This document shows, one piece after another, positions 53,989 through 62,657 of a stretch of 64,000 nucleotides of DNA (within the stretch, counting starts at the first letter, position 1; each line of letters begins with the position of its first letter). A program made the position numbers and the translations under genes. The stretch comes from Schaalia odontolytica. Lineage in GTDB: Bacteria; Actinomycetota; Actinomycetes; Actinomycetales; Actinomycetaceae. Under the pieces are notes generated by a model that was not told where the DNA came from, made no database searches, and worked only from the letters and a program-made list of their open reading frames with translations. Location: assembly GCF_009730335.1 (NCBI RefSeq), contig NZ_CP046315.1, forward strand, positions 1,984,001-2,048,000. The letters are read 5' to 3'.

Positions 53989-54043
53989 ACGAGGCCGGGG
54001 AACCCGAGCGGTTGCGATACCGCCCGAGGAACCCCGGTCTCGT
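53989..54043. terminator. Hairpin between DUF3107 and the MiaE-like gene
   Basis: ACGAGGCCGGGG (53989-54000) pairs with CCCCGGTCTCGT (54032-54043), one G-U pair. An inner stem, GCGGTTGCGATACCGC, lies within it. It sits between two convergent genes and can stop both. The outer stem is the same sequence as at 45434-45471. Confidence 0.7.
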
Positions 54044-54058
54044 CTATACCCTGTGGCC

Positions 54059-54688
54059 TCAGGCCTTCAGGTGAATGTCCTTCATGCGCTCCCCGTGGCG
54101 CTTGATCACGTACTCCGTGATCTCATCGACGGTCTCCGGGGACGCAGCCAGCGACGGGTAGGTGAACAGCGTCGCGCGCACCAGGCCGAGGGCCTCGCCC
54201 GCCACGCGGCGCCCCCACAGGGACAGGCGCGCAGACAGTTGCTCGTCAGCCTCGATCTGCGGGCCCAGGTGCGCGCGCACCCAGTGCCCCTGCTCGAAGG
54301 GCCACACGTCCTCGATGCCCTCGAACAGGCCGTGCACCTTCGCGACGCGGATCAGCATGTCGCCCAGCATGCCACGGGTAATGAACGTCTTGACAGCTCG
54401 CTCCGCGAACGTCGTCGGACGCGTGCGCGCATCCAGGTCGTCGTACGCTCCCGAGAACGCGTTACCGGCCGCCAGCAGATCAAAGCCGCGGTGCGCACTC
54501 CACACCTCGAGCTGCTGATAAAGCTTGAAGCACTGCGCGGCCATGCGCGCATGCTCCACGTGGGCCTCGAACGTAGGGGCCTGCTCACCGTCCTTCGCCA
54601 GGCGCGTCATGAACGCAAGCGACGAATAGGCGAGAATACCAAGGACTTCGGCGTCGTCGGCGGGGACGGAATCAAACTCGTGTGCCAT
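54059..54688 (-). CDS. Ferritin-fold MiaE-like protein
   Basis: A 209-residue protein of the MiaE_2 group, a ferritin-like fold with candidate di-iron ligands (EAHVEHARMAAQ and the C-terminal RHGERMKDIH). MiaE hydroxylates a modified adenosine in tRNA; the actinobacterial relatives have not been shown to do so. ATG 54688 follows GGAG after two bases. The frame extends upstream to 55318 only as an antisense shadow of the helicase gene. Confidence 0.82.
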   Translation of the reverse strand: MAHEFDSVPADDAEVLGILAYSSLAFMTRLAKDGEQAPTFEAHVEHARMAAQCFKLYQQLEVWSAHRGFDLLAAGNAFSGAYDDLDARTRPTTFAERAVKTFITRGMLGDMLIRVAKVHGLFEGIEDVWPFEQGHWVRAHLGPQIEADEQLSARLSLWGRRVAGEALGLVRATLFTYPSLAASPETVDEITEYVIKRHGERMKDIHLKA

Positions 54689-54941
54689 GACTCCAGCATA
54701 GTGCCTGACAAGCTCCACGGCCCGGCGCATGATTCCTACTCCTGTGCTTTTGGTAGCCGTCTCTGTGACCAGCCCCTCCCCCGCGAACTCCTCACACACC
54801 ATTACACTGAAAGGTGACCACCGGAAGACCGGTCGCATTCTTGAGACAAAACACCTACGCGCGGACGAGAATCCCTGCGCCAGATAATGCGCGATCGGCA
54901 CCGACCCCAACCCCGGAACAGCCCGGGAGACAAGGTAGATC
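54689..54941. promoter_or_regulatory. Divergent promoter region, MiaE-like / DEAD-box helicase
   Basis: A 253-base gap between divergent genes. It must contain both promoters and probably a long 5' leader for the helicase mRNA. Short inverted GACCACCGGAAGACCGGTC is visible near 54815-54835. I see no further motif. Confidence 0.4.
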
Positions 54942-56687
54942 GTGACCAACACGAGCACTGAGGCAACTGTGCCCACCACCGACGTTGACACCACCGAGAA
55001 GGCCACCCCGGCCTCGTCCGTCGAATACTCCGCAGGCGTCGTCCGCCTCGGCAACATCAAGCCCGCAGCCCCCGAGGTCGAAGAGGCCACCCCGGACATT
55101 TCCGGCAAGGGCGAGGACCTCGACGAGAAGTCCTTCGCGGACTTCGGCGTCACCGACCCGATCGTCGACGCCCTCGAAGACAAGGGCATCACGCATCCCT
55201 TCCCGATCCAGGCCCTGACGCTTGGCCCCGCGCTGGAGCGCCACGACATCATCGGCCAGGCCAAGACCGGCACCGGCAAGACCCTCGGCTTCGGCATCCC
55301 CGTCCTCGAGGATGTCATCGCGCCCGACGAAGAGGGCTACGAGGACCTCCTCAACCCGAACAAGCCGCAGGCGCTCATCATCCTGCCGACCCGCGAGCTC
55401 ACCAAGCAGGTCGCCCAGGACCTGCGCGAGGCCGCCAAGTACCTGTCGACCCGCATCGTCGAAATCTACGGCGGCGTCGCCTTCGAGCCCCAGATCGAGG
55501 CTCTCGAGCGTGGCGCCGACATCGTCGTGGGCACGCCCGGCCGCCTCATCGACCTGCTGCGTAAGGGCCACCTGCACCTGTCCGGCGTCGAGACCGTCGT
55601 CCTCGACGAGGCCGACGAGATGCTCGACCTGGGCTTCCTGCCCGACGTCGAAACGCTGCTCAGCCGCGTCCCCGAGAACCGCCACACCATGCTGTTCTCC
55701 GCGACCATGCCCGGCCCCGTCGTTGCCCTCGCCCGCCGCTTCATGGTCCAGCCGACCCACATCCGCGCGCAGGATCCCGACGACCAGAACCAGACCGTCA
55801 ACACGGTCAAGCAGGTCATCTACCGCGTTCACGCCATGAACAAGGTCGAGGTCGTCGCCCGTATCCTCCAGGCGGAGGGTCGCGGCCGGACCGTCATCTT
55901 CTGCCGCACCAAGCGCACGGCTGCCCGCCTGGGCGAGGACCTGACCGCCCGCGGTTTCGCGGTCGGCTCGCTGCACGGCGACCTGGGGCAGGGCGCGCGC
56001 GAGCAGGCTCTGCGCGCCTTCCGTAACGGCAAGGTCGACGTCCTGGTCGCCACCGACGTCGCTGCGCGAGGCATCGACGTCGACGACGTCACGCACGTCA
56101 TCAACTACCAGTGCCCCGAAGACGAGAAGATCTACATCCACCGCATCGGTCGCACGGGCCGCGCGGGCAACTCGGGCACGGCCGTCACCTTCGTTGACTG
56201 GGACGATACGCCGCGCTGGTCGCTCATCTCCAAGGCCCTGGGCCTGGGTGTGCCGGATCCGCTCGAGACCTACCACACCTCCCCCCACCTGTTCACCGAC
56301 CTGGATATCCCGGAGGGCACGACCGGTCGTCTGCCGCGCGCCAAGCGCACGCGCGCCGGCCTGGACGCCGAGGTGTTGGAGGACCTGGGCGGTTCGTCTC
56401 CTCGCCGCGAGGGCCGAGGCCGTGGCTCGCGCGGCGGGTCCCGAGGCGCCTCTCGGGGTGGCCGTGGGCGTTCGGCGCGTTCGGGCGGCACTTCGGATTC
56501 AGCGCGCGGCTCTCGGTCGCGCGGGTCCCAGGACGGGGATCGCACGCTGAACGCCGGTAAGGGGGGTCGATCGGATCGCGGCACGCGTGGCCGTGGCCGC
56601 GGCGAGCACTCGCAGCATCCGGGTGAGGCGTCTGAGGGCGCGCCCCGCGCCCGCAAGCGCATCCGCCGCCGCAAGGGCGCCGAGTGA
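54942..56687 (+). CDS. DEAD-box RNA helicase with RGG-rich tail
   Basis: A 581-residue RNA helicase. After a polar N-terminus of about 65 residues come the Q motif (FADFGVTDPIVDALEDKGITHPFPIQ), motif I AKTGTGKT near 107, PTRELTKQ, DEAD near 222, SAT, and HRIGRTGR in the second RecA domain. Residues after about 485 are a basic Arg/Gly/Ser-rich tail (RGRGSRGGSRGASRGG, RGTRGRGRGEH) that would bind RNA. It probably remodels structured RNA in ribosome assembly, cold adaptation or decay. The start is GTG 54942. A strong hairpin follows the gene. Confidence 0.94.
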   Translation: MTNTSTEATVPTTDVDTTEKATPASSVEYSAGVVRLGNIKPAAPEVEEATPDISGKGEDLDEKSFADFGVTDPIVDALEDKGITHPFPIQALTLGPALERHDIIGQAKTGTGKTLGFGIPVLEDVIAPDEEGYEDLLNPNKPQALIILPTRELTKQVAQDLREAAKYLSTRIVEIYGGVAFEPQIEALERGADIVVGTPGRLIDLLRKGHLHLSGVETVVLDEADEMLDLGFLPDVETLLSRVPENRHTMLFSATMPGPVVALARRFMVQPTHIRAQDPDDQNQTVNTVKQVIYRVHAMNKVEVVARILQAEGRGRTVIFCRTKRTAARLGEDLTARGFAVGSLHGDLGQGAREQALRAFRNGKVDVLVATDVAARGIDVDDVTHVINYQCPEDEKIYIHRIGRTGRAGNSGTAVTFVDWDDTPRWSLISKALGLGVPDPLETYHTSPHLFTDLDIPEGTTGRLPRAKRTRAGLDAEVLEDLGGSSPRREGRGRGSRGGSRGASRGGRGRSARSGGTSDSARGSRSRGSQDGDRTLNAGKGGRSDRGTRGRGRGEHSQHPGEASEGAPRARKRIRRRKGAE

Positions 56688-56717
56688 GGCTGTCAGCGTC
56701 GCACTGATACGACGTGA

Positions 56718-56768
56718 GGAGGGGGTCCGAGCCGAAAGGCTTGGGCCCTCCCCTGTTGTTTATTGTTC
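56718..56768 (+). terminator. Terminator after the DEAD-box helicase gene
   Basis: A long GC-rich stem (GGAGGGGGTCCGAGCC, about 56718-56733) closes on a GAAA tetraloop with GGCTTGGGCCCTCCC (56738-56752), then TGTTGTTTATTGTT. This is an intrinsic terminator. Confidence 0.85.
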
Positions 56769-56860
56769 TCCGGCGCATCCCTGCTGTGGCGTTTACGCAC
56801 GTAGCTCCGGCTCACGCACACGGGTGCGGTGAGCTCTGGACTCGTTACTCACTGCACTAG

Positions 56861-56936
56861 TTACGTGGCACTGCACCCGTTCCGTCGCACTACACCCGAT
56901 ACGTCGCACTACACCCGATCCGTCGCGGCGCACCCG
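56861..56936 (+). repeat. Four tandem 19-base repeats
   Basis: Units at 56861, 56880, 56899 and 56918, all exactly 19 bases. The best-conserved form is TTCCGTCGCACTACACCCG / ATACGTCGCACTACACCCG; the last unit has GCGGCGCACCCG. A partial unit precedes them. They are followed by inverted-sense words GGTGTAATGCC and GGTGTAACGCC. Confidence 0.75.
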
Positions 56937-57059
56937 ATCCGAAGGGGTGTAATGCCTACGGATCTGGTGTAACGCCTCATCGACAACAAGCATGATTGCG
57001 GATAACCTTGCCAGCACCGACCACGCCGGCGTCCAACAGGCCCTGGCCAGGCAGCGCTG

Positions 57060-57150
57060 CACCACTTAGGGAGCATTACACCAGTTAGGGAGCATTACAC
57101 CACCTCCGAGCTGGTGTAATACCGCACTAAGTGGTGTAACACCACTTAGC
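57060..57150. repeat. Second 19-base repeat block with inverted arms
   Basis: CACCACTTAGGGAGCATTA (57060-57078) and CACCAGTTAGGGAGCATTA (57079-57097) are direct repeats differing at one base. They are followed by TGGTGTAAT and CTAAGTGGTG, which are complementary to the starts of the units, then another CACCACTTAG. A hairpin can form around CCACCTCCGAGC. Confidence 0.75.
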
Positions 57151-57210
57151 AACAAGTATCGGCGTGGATATATGCCACGACTCTCCAGTCGAAACGTGAG
57201 GCAACGCAGT

Positions 57211-58125
57211 TCAGCGGCGGTTGAAGAGACGGTTCACAACCGAGAAACACGCGCCGGCGACGAGGCCACCAACAGCAGCACTCATCAGCCGCGTGGATAG
57301 AGCAACACCACTTAAACCGGTGGAAGAGCCTGCCAATGCACTCTTGTCAAACGATTCCTTTTCTGCGCAAAAAGCGACGGGATGATCACAATAATGTGGA
57401 ACATCATCAGAATGCATTACGCATTCAAATTCATTTTCTCCAGTAATTCTGCGTATAGAAGTACGAATAGACGGAGAAAAGACCCCAAAAACGAACATTG
57501 CAGCTAGAGCCGCCGCATAGGCAATAGCCATTTCAAACAGCATGACACTACCGAGCTCACCATTACCACATTGCACCTCGTAGCAGTGAGCACGAAGCAG
57601 CGAATAGGAATCAAGCATTTTCGGAAGCAGGATTCCCACAATAATAAGAACGCCACCGTGAAGCATATTCATTTCAGGACGTCGAGCTTCATTAGAAATC
57701 AAAGCGATTTGAAACCCTGCCCCTACCACAAAAAGCGCCCACATAAAGAACGCTTCATATACCGACGCAACTCCAGAAGTAGGTACTCCAATGAAAAACG
57801 CAAGCCCCTCACCACCAAGCACATCAAACACAGAGCGAAATATTGTCACAAGTATGGCAAATGTCAGCAATTGCATAGTCACACAAAGACGTCGTTTCCC
57901 CTGGCGAATCGACAATCCGAAGAAAACGCAAGCCACACTGAGAACAATAGAAATCACATACATCACCACGCAGGCTTCAGCAATTTCCCCATCAGCACGA
58001 TGTGCGATATCAGTGAGAGTTTTATGAAAAAACACTGCGATAACGAAGAACGAGGAACACCATAACACTCCATACATCACTGCAACTCGCCGTTGACGCA
58101 GCCACCCAAGAATTCGTTTACCCAT
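57211..58125 (-). CDS. Low-GC multi-pass membrane protein, unknown function
   Basis: A 304-residue protein I do not recognise. About six or seven hydrophobic segments are visible, the first at about 14-34 (VAVMYGVLWCSSFFVIAVFFH) and one near 190-215. A polar loop of about 60 residues near the C-terminus holds clustered Cys and His (ECVMHSDDVPHYCDHPVAFC), which could bind metal or form disulfides, and a final hydrophobic segment (MSAAVGGLVAGACFSVV). The gene is markedly AT-richer than all its neighbours, which suggests recent transfer. Its ATG is at 58125; a Shine-Dalgarno is not obvious. Confidence 0.72.
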   Translation of the reverse strand: MGKRILGWLRQRRVAVMYGVLWCSSFFVIAVFFHKTLTDIAHRADGEIAEACVVMYVISIVLSVACVFFGLSIRQGKRRLCVTMQLLTFAILVTIFRSVFDVLGGEGLAFFIGVPTSGVASVYEAFFMWALFVVGAGFQIALISNEARRPEMNMLHGGVLIIVGILLPKMLDSYSLLRAHCYEVQCGNGELGSVMLFEMAIAYAAALAAMFVFGVFSPSIRTSIRRITGENEFECVMHSDDVPHYCDHPVAFCAEKESFDKSALAGSSTGLSGVALSTRLMSAAVGGLVAGACFSVVNRLFNRR

Positions 58126-58165
58126 TCGCCCAGTGTACCGCCGCGAGCTTTACACCTAGCCCCGC

Positions 58166-59257
58166 TCACCGCCCCACGTCTGGCAGATCCGTCTCCACAA
58201 GAACGGGGTTCAAGCGCACCCACACCACCGCCAGCTCCGTGATGTCGTCGACGGCCTGGCGGGACATCGAACGGGACTTGAGGGAGGCGACGGCGGCCTC
58301 GGCCCGAGCGACAGAGTCGGGCGGCATCGGCAGGCCTGAACGCACGACACTGAGATACTGGTCCAGCAGCTTCCCAAAAGAGCGATCCCAGTTGATGCCA
58401 CCGTTGTCATACACCTCGTGGCCGACGCGCCCCGCAATGCGGATGACCTCGCCTTGCAGCGTCTGACACTGGCCACTGTCGGGCACAAGCAGATCCCACA
58501 ACTCCCCATACTGACGCAGTGCAGGCACGGACGGATCCAGCTCCAGCCGTTCCCCCACTCCAGGCGCGCGCTGCGCCTCCCGCTGTTCCACCCCGAACAG
58601 CGCGCACAGCTCCGACAACGCAGAGGAGGCCTCGTCGAACGTCGCCTGAGAAATCGTTTCCGGCAGACCGTGCGTGATGAACGTGCAGCGCATCCGGTCC
58701 ATGGCTCGCAGCGCGATGGGCACACGCTCGCCGACGGGTGCCCCAACAGAAAGGAGCAACCGAATCACCGCGAGCGCGCGCGGCGTGTCCAGGAAGTTGT
58801 GCCAGGCCACCACGTTCTCCACAAGCGTCGCCTTCCCGTAGACCCGCGAGTCGGCAACAACCAGCGGATCCGCGCCCCACGACATCATCCGTGACACGTC
58901 GGCAACGGGGAAACGCTCGACGACGTCAAACAACGCCGTCTGGTCGGAGGTATCGCGCGCATTGATGTCGCCTCCGCGAGCGATCAGCATCGGAATCTGG
59001 TCGAGGCATCGCGACCGAACGCGCGCGTGGATCGGGGTACGTTCGTACCGGTCACGGGAGTTGATGTCCTCGCCTCGCGCGAGCAGGAAGTCGGTGATTT
59101 CCTCGGAGGCCGGGAAGTGCATGAGCCTCGGCTCGTAGGCGGATCCCCGCAGGTACGCGCCGATCTCGCAACGCTCGACCGCGCGCACGACGGCCTCAAC
59201 GTCCCCGGACGCGATGATCTGCTCGATGTCCGCGGGCAGGGTCTTGCGCAGGCGCAT
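58166..59257 (-). CDS. Ankyrin-repeat protein
   Basis: A 363-residue protein. The N-terminal 150 residues carry three to four ankyrin-type units: ITDFLLARGEDINSRDRYERTPIHA, QIPMLIARGGDINARDTSDQTALF and MMSWGADPLVV. The rest is helical with no recognised domain. There is no signal peptide or membrane segment, so it is probably cytosolic. It probably mediates protein-protein contacts; bacterial ankyrin proteins include immunity proteins, inhibitors and effectors. It is GC-rich, unlike the neighbour at 57211. Confidence 0.85.
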   Translation of the reverse strand: MRLRKTLPADIEQIIASGDVEAVVRAVERCEIGAYLRGSAYEPRLMHFPASEEITDFLLARGEDINSRDRYERTPIHARVRSRCLDQIPMLIARGGDINARDTSDQTALFDVVERFPVADVSRMMSWGADPLVVADSRVYGKATLVENVVAWHNFLDTPRALAVIRLLLSVGAPVGERVPIALRAMDRMRCTFITHGLPETISQATFDEASSALSELCALFGVEQREAQRAPGVGERLELDPSVPALRQYGELWDLLVPDSGQCQTLQGEVIRIAGRVGHEVYDNGGINWDRSFGKLLDQYLSVVRSGLPMPPDSVARAEAAVASLKSRSMSRQAVDDITELAVVWVRLNPVLVETDLPDVGR

Positions 59258-59336
59258 GCCTACTCTCCTCTCTGAGTTCCTGGGGCCAGTCTAACCCCGC
59301 CCCTACTCCCCCTCAGCGCCCGACGCCCCGCGTCGC

Positions 59337-60314
59337 TCACTCCTCTTCCACCGCAGACAAGCCGCTCATCGCGCGCTCGGTGAGAACCCGCTCGACGACG
59401 CCCGGCAGGCGCGTCGGCACTTCGCGGCGGCGCAGCGCGAGGAGGCGCACGCGCGTCCACGGGGAGACACGCACGCTCTCTGGCCAGCGCGTCGACACGT
59501 ACTGGACCGCATCCGTGACCTCCAGGCGCCGCGTCGAGTTGCCCACGCGCACCCACAACTCGGCCTCCCCCTTGCCCTTCGGTCCCCTCAGGTACACGGG
59601 GTGGGGCGAGGGCGGGATGGTCACCCGGCACACCTCCTGGCGCTCGTATCCCTCCTGTGGGTCCGAGGCCTCGGCGAAGTCGAGCCTGGGGAGCACGGCG
59701 GCGTTGGTCCCCATTCGCTGCCCCCACATGTCTCGGATCCACAGCTCGAAACGGTCGGAGTCGGGCGTCTTGAGGGTCGAGTAGTCGGGCCCCATGCCGA
59801 TGAGCCGACCATCGTCGTCGACGCCGATCAGCAGGGTGCCGCCACCGGAGTTCATGAAGGCGGCGACGGTCTTGGCGATCACGGTCTCCATCGCGTCGTC
59901 ACGCTTGCCCGTGCGCATGTTCCAGCGGGCGCTCGACTTGAATTCGAGGGAGTCGGATTCGTCGTGCTTGGCAACCTCGGAGATGGGGTCGAGGCCGGGG
60001 CGCGGGTGCAGGTAGGCGGCGATCAGGGAAACAACGATGACGACGACGAGGGCAACCAGCGCGGCGACGCCGATCATCCCAGGTTTCCACAGGTCACCGG
60101 AGTCGAAGATCCAACCGGCGATCACCAAGCCACCCCACAGGCCGGCTAGGCCGGTCAGAGTTGCTGACGCGGTGGACATCGTCATGCGATTCTTCAGGAC
60201 CCGGCGCACTACGACACCGATCAGCCACGCGATGAGGACCAAGACCTGCTGGATGAACACCATCCAGATCAGGTCCGGGCTCGCCGGGACGAATGAGCCG
60301 TTCGTTGGTTCCAC
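59337..60314 (-). CDS. Membrane-anchored AlbA_2/Schlafen-type protein
   Basis: A 325-residue protein with about three N-terminal membrane segments (IQQVLVLIAWLIGVVVRRVL, LTGLAGLWGGLVIAGWIF, VAALVALVVVIVVSLIAAYL). A cytoplasmic AlbA_2 (Schlafen AlbA_2, divergent AAA-4) domain follows, with ESDSLEFKSSARWN, FMNSGGGTLLIGVDDDGRLIG and VCRVTIPPSPHPVYLR. AlbA_2 domains bind nucleic acid or nucleotides and occur in regulators and defence proteins. The GTG start at 60314 has AAAGGA five bases upstream. The role here is unknown. Confidence 0.83.
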   Translation of the reverse strand: MEPTNGSFVPASPDLIWMVFIQQVLVLIAWLIGVVVRRVLKNRMTMSTASATLTGLAGLWGGLVIAGWIFDSGDLWKPGMIGVAALVALVVVIVVSLIAAYLHPRPGLDPISEVAKHDESDSLEFKSSARWNMRTGKRDDAMETVIAKTVAAFMNSGGGTLLIGVDDDGRLIGMGPDYSTLKTPDSDRFELWIRDMWGQRMGTNAAVLPRLDFAEASDPQEGYERQEVCRVTIPPSPHPVYLRGPKGKGEAELWVRVGNSTRRLEVTDAVQYVSTRWPESVRVSPWTRVRLLALRRREVPTRLPGVVERVLTERAMSGLSAVEEE

Positions 60315-60465
60315 GGGTGTCCTTTCGGGTTTCGACGTTTATCACTCCTAAGACATCATAGGAAACTGAACGAATCCTCAAAGCCCGGCGCACGTTCCCT
60401 CGAAGCCGCCCGCGCGCGCAGCGAAGCCCCGGCCAGCGCAGTTCAACCGCTGGCCGGGACCACGC

Positions 60466-61074
60466 TCACCCCATGAGGTTGAACGCCGCCGCGGTTCCGA
60501 CGAGCAGGTTCGCACTCGCGTGGAGCGCCCAGCCGGGCAGGATCGATCCCCCGGCCCCCTCCTCGTTGAGCCAACCGACGATCCATCCGCTGGCCCCCGT
60601 CAGGATCCCGATGGCGAGGAGCCAGATCGGGTCCGCGAAGGAGGCGAACATCGCGACATGCAGGATACCGAAGGCGATGGCCTGAGCGGCGTTGCCGGGG
60701 GCGAAACCCCACCTGGCGATGACCCGCTTGCCGAGGAAGCCCCGGAAGAATAACTCCTCGGCGAGGGAGGTCTGCACGATCGCGAAGAGCAGGACCGGGA
60801 CGAGGCCGCCGAGGCCTCGCCCGGCGAAACGCGCGGCAGGCACGTCCCCCGACAGGGATTGGAGCAGCGCGGTTGAGGCCGCCCCGATCACCACCCACGC
60901 GAGGATGGCTACGCCGAGTCTCGCCCTTCTCCCGTCCCAGGTCGGCCGACGTAGACCGATCCAGGAGGCAAAGCCAACGCTGTGTCTGGCGGTGAATGCC
61001 CACCACGCGAAGGGGATCACGAGGAACAGGCCGAGCTGGACGAAGGCGCTGATCGCTGACGATAACAGGAACAT
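60466..61074 (-). CDS. CPBP-family intramembrane protease-like protein
   Basis: A 202-residue protein with about six membrane segments and the CPBP/CAAX protease motifs: AEELFFRGFLGKRV (the Glu-Glu pair and Arg), FGILHVAMFASF and WALHASANLLVG. Such proteins cut prenylated proteins in eukaryotes and in bacteria often take part in bacteriocin maturation or immunity. It is 43 bases downstream of the ABC permease on the same strand, so it may belong to the YtrA-type operon. Confidence 0.88.
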   Translation of the reverse strand: MFLLSSAISAFVQLGLFLVIPFAWWAFTARHSVGFASWIGLRRPTWDGRRARLGVAILAWVVIGAASTALLQSLSGDVPAARFAGRGLGGLVPVLLFAIVQTSLAEELFFRGFLGKRVIARWGFAPGNAAQAIAFGILHVAMFASFADPIWLLAIGILTGASGWIVGWLNEEGAGGSILPGWALHASANLLVGTAAAFNLMG

Positions 61075-61117
61075 TGAAACCTCCTATGCTTGGCTCGCAC
61101 ACGCGCGAGGACGGGCG

Positions 61118-61930
61118 CTAGCGCAGGGACGTGTGTTTCTCGATGGAACGAGAGGCCCAGATCGCCATGACGATGGCGAAGAGCGGACCGAGAATGAAGG
61201 AGCCTAGTCCGAGGACTTCGGGTGGCGTGTCATCCGTCATCGAGATGAAGGAGGTCCACATGATGTCGGCGCCGAACTGCCCGGTCCGCAGGTTGATGGA
61301 CAGCGGGAGGAAGAGCGTACCGACGACCCCAATCACCTGGTTGACAAAGTAGAGGATGATGAAGCCGATCATCGGCGCCCCGAAGCCCATGTGATTGAAG
61401 CGACCCTCGGCCCCGATCGTCATGACTGCACAGGTCTGGACCACCACAGCCAGCGTCGAGATCACCTGGGCAACGGCCAGGGCGATGAGCATCGAGGTGG
61501 GGAAGACCGCGAGGACACCACGGATGTCCGCCGTGTACTGCGCGAGGCTCATACCCTTGCGGGAGGCGTCTTCGGCGGCGGTGGCGACGATGCCTCCAGC
61601 GGCGAAGGCCAGGCCGACGAGGGATTCGAGGCAGATCCTGGTGATCTTCGCCCACAAAATCGAGGATCCCGAGACCGGCAGGCTCATCATGAAGTACCCG
61701 CGCTGGCCGTAGAGGGTCTTCCAGTAGTCGATCATTCCGGCGATGAGGAAGCCTGCGGGAATCCCGCAGCACAGGATGTAGGTGATCCTCAACGCGGAGT
61801 CGCTCAACACGGGGATGTTCAGCGCGACGACCACGAGGGACAGGACGATGGCCGCGACGATGATCTCGAGGACGCGTGTGACGGCACGAGCCCTGGAGCG
61901 GATTTCGTATGAGAGTAGTGTCCCGAACAT
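61118..61930 (-). CDS. ABC-2 type permease of the YtrA-regulated operon
   Basis: A 270-residue membrane protein with about six segments (IIVAAIVLSLVVVALNIPVL, ITYILCCGIPAGFLIAGMI, FGAPMIGFIILYFVNQVIGVV and others) and no ATP-binding site. It is the partner of the upstream ATPase. Its ATG lies in the TGATG overlap that would exist if the ATPase gene were intact. The substrate is unknown; YtrA-type operons respond to cell-wall antibiotics in Bacillus. Confidence 0.8.
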   Translation of the reverse strand: MFGTLLSYEIRSRARAVTRVLEIIVAAIVLSLVVVALNIPVLSDSALRITYILCCGIPAGFLIAGMIDYWKTLYGQRGYFMMSLPVSGSSILWAKITRICLESLVGLAFAAGGIVATAAEDASRKGMSLAQYTADIRGVLAVFPTSMLIALAVAQVISTLAVVVQTCAVMTIGAEGRFNHMGFGAPMIGFIILYFVNQVIGVVGTLFLPLSINLRTGQFGADIMWTSFISMTDDTPPEVLGLGSFILGPLFAIVMAIWASRSIEKHTSLR

Positions 61931-62657
61931 CAGCGGTACTCCTTCCGGAAGATTGCGTCGAGGGAGTCTCCCCGCGTGGCTCGCAGGTCGTCGGCGTCAC
62001 CCGCAGGAAGACTCTGCCCTCTTTCATAAAGAGCGCGTAGTCGACGAAGTGTTCGATGTCGGAGATGAGGTGGGTGGACATGATAAGCAGCGACGAGGCA
62101 TTGAACTCGCGCAGGATCCCCTCGAGCATGACGTCGCGGGTTGCCGGGTCAACTCCGCTGATGGGCTCGTCGAGGAGGTAGACGCGGGCTTGCCGGGCCA
62201 TGATGAGGGCGATCTGGAGCTTCTCCCCCATGCCCTTGCTCATGTCGCTCAGGGGTCGCGTGGTGGGCAGGCCGTAGAAGTCAACCATGGCGGCGGCCTT
62301 GTCGGCGTCGAAGTCGGCGAAGAACCGGGAGTATTCCGTGACGGCCGTGCGCGCGTTCCATTCCGGGTTGAGGAAGTCCGCGTCGGGAAGGTAGGAGACG
62401 ATGGACTTGGAGACCGGGCCGGGGTGGTGCCCGTCGATGGTGACGCTTCCCTCGTAGTCGGAGAGGACCCCGGCGAGGATCTTGAGCAGCGTGGTCTTAC
62501 CGCATCCGTTGGGTCCCATGAGGCCGACGATGTGGCCCGCCTCCAGGGTGAGGGTGAAGTCCTGCAGGGCGGCGACGCTGCGATAACGCTTGGTGAGGCC
62601 TTCGATGTGAACGAGGCCGGGAGACGCCTGCGCGGCGCCCGGGGGTTGGGTGGTCAT
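61930..62657 (-). pseudogene. ABC ATPase with apparent frameshift near its 3' end
   Basis: Residues 1-219 encode a normal YtrB/CcmA-type ATPase: Walker A GPNGCGKTT (48-56), a signature SKGMG (140-144) and Walker B YLLDEP (160-165). After FMKEGRVFLR the frame runs out into an unlikely arginine-rich tail of some 250 residues that overlaps the permease and stops at 61230. Adding one base in the GGG run at 62000-62002 restores GDADDLRATRGDSLDAIF and ends with TGA in a TGATG overlap with the permease ATG. A one-base deletion, real or from sequencing, is the simplest reading. ATG 62657 has AGGAGG nine bases upstream. Confidence 0.85.

Larger units (their letters stand above)
56769..57210. other. 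Repeat-filled intergenic region
   Basis: About 440 bases between the helicase terminator and the membrane-protein gene. Two repeat blocks (56861-56936 and 57060-57150) contain 19-base units and words related to GCATTACACC or its complement. A unique stretch of about 100 bases lies between. A 90-residue minus-strand frame (56793-57065) crosses the repeats, but its sequence is biased and looks like a by-product of the repeats, so I do not call a gene. No RNA fold of a known class is recognised. Confidence 0.6.

Noticed and set aside
54042-54049. GTCTATAC as another iol operator
   Set aside because: It lies in a terminator between unrelated genes and lacks the flanking TT/AA symmetry.
56793-57065. 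90-codon minus-strand frame in the repeat region
   Set aside because: It is read from the repeats themselves and shows no domain or signal peptide.
56861-57150. CRISPR array
   Set aside because: The units are directly adjacent without unique spacers of constant length, and there are no cas genes.
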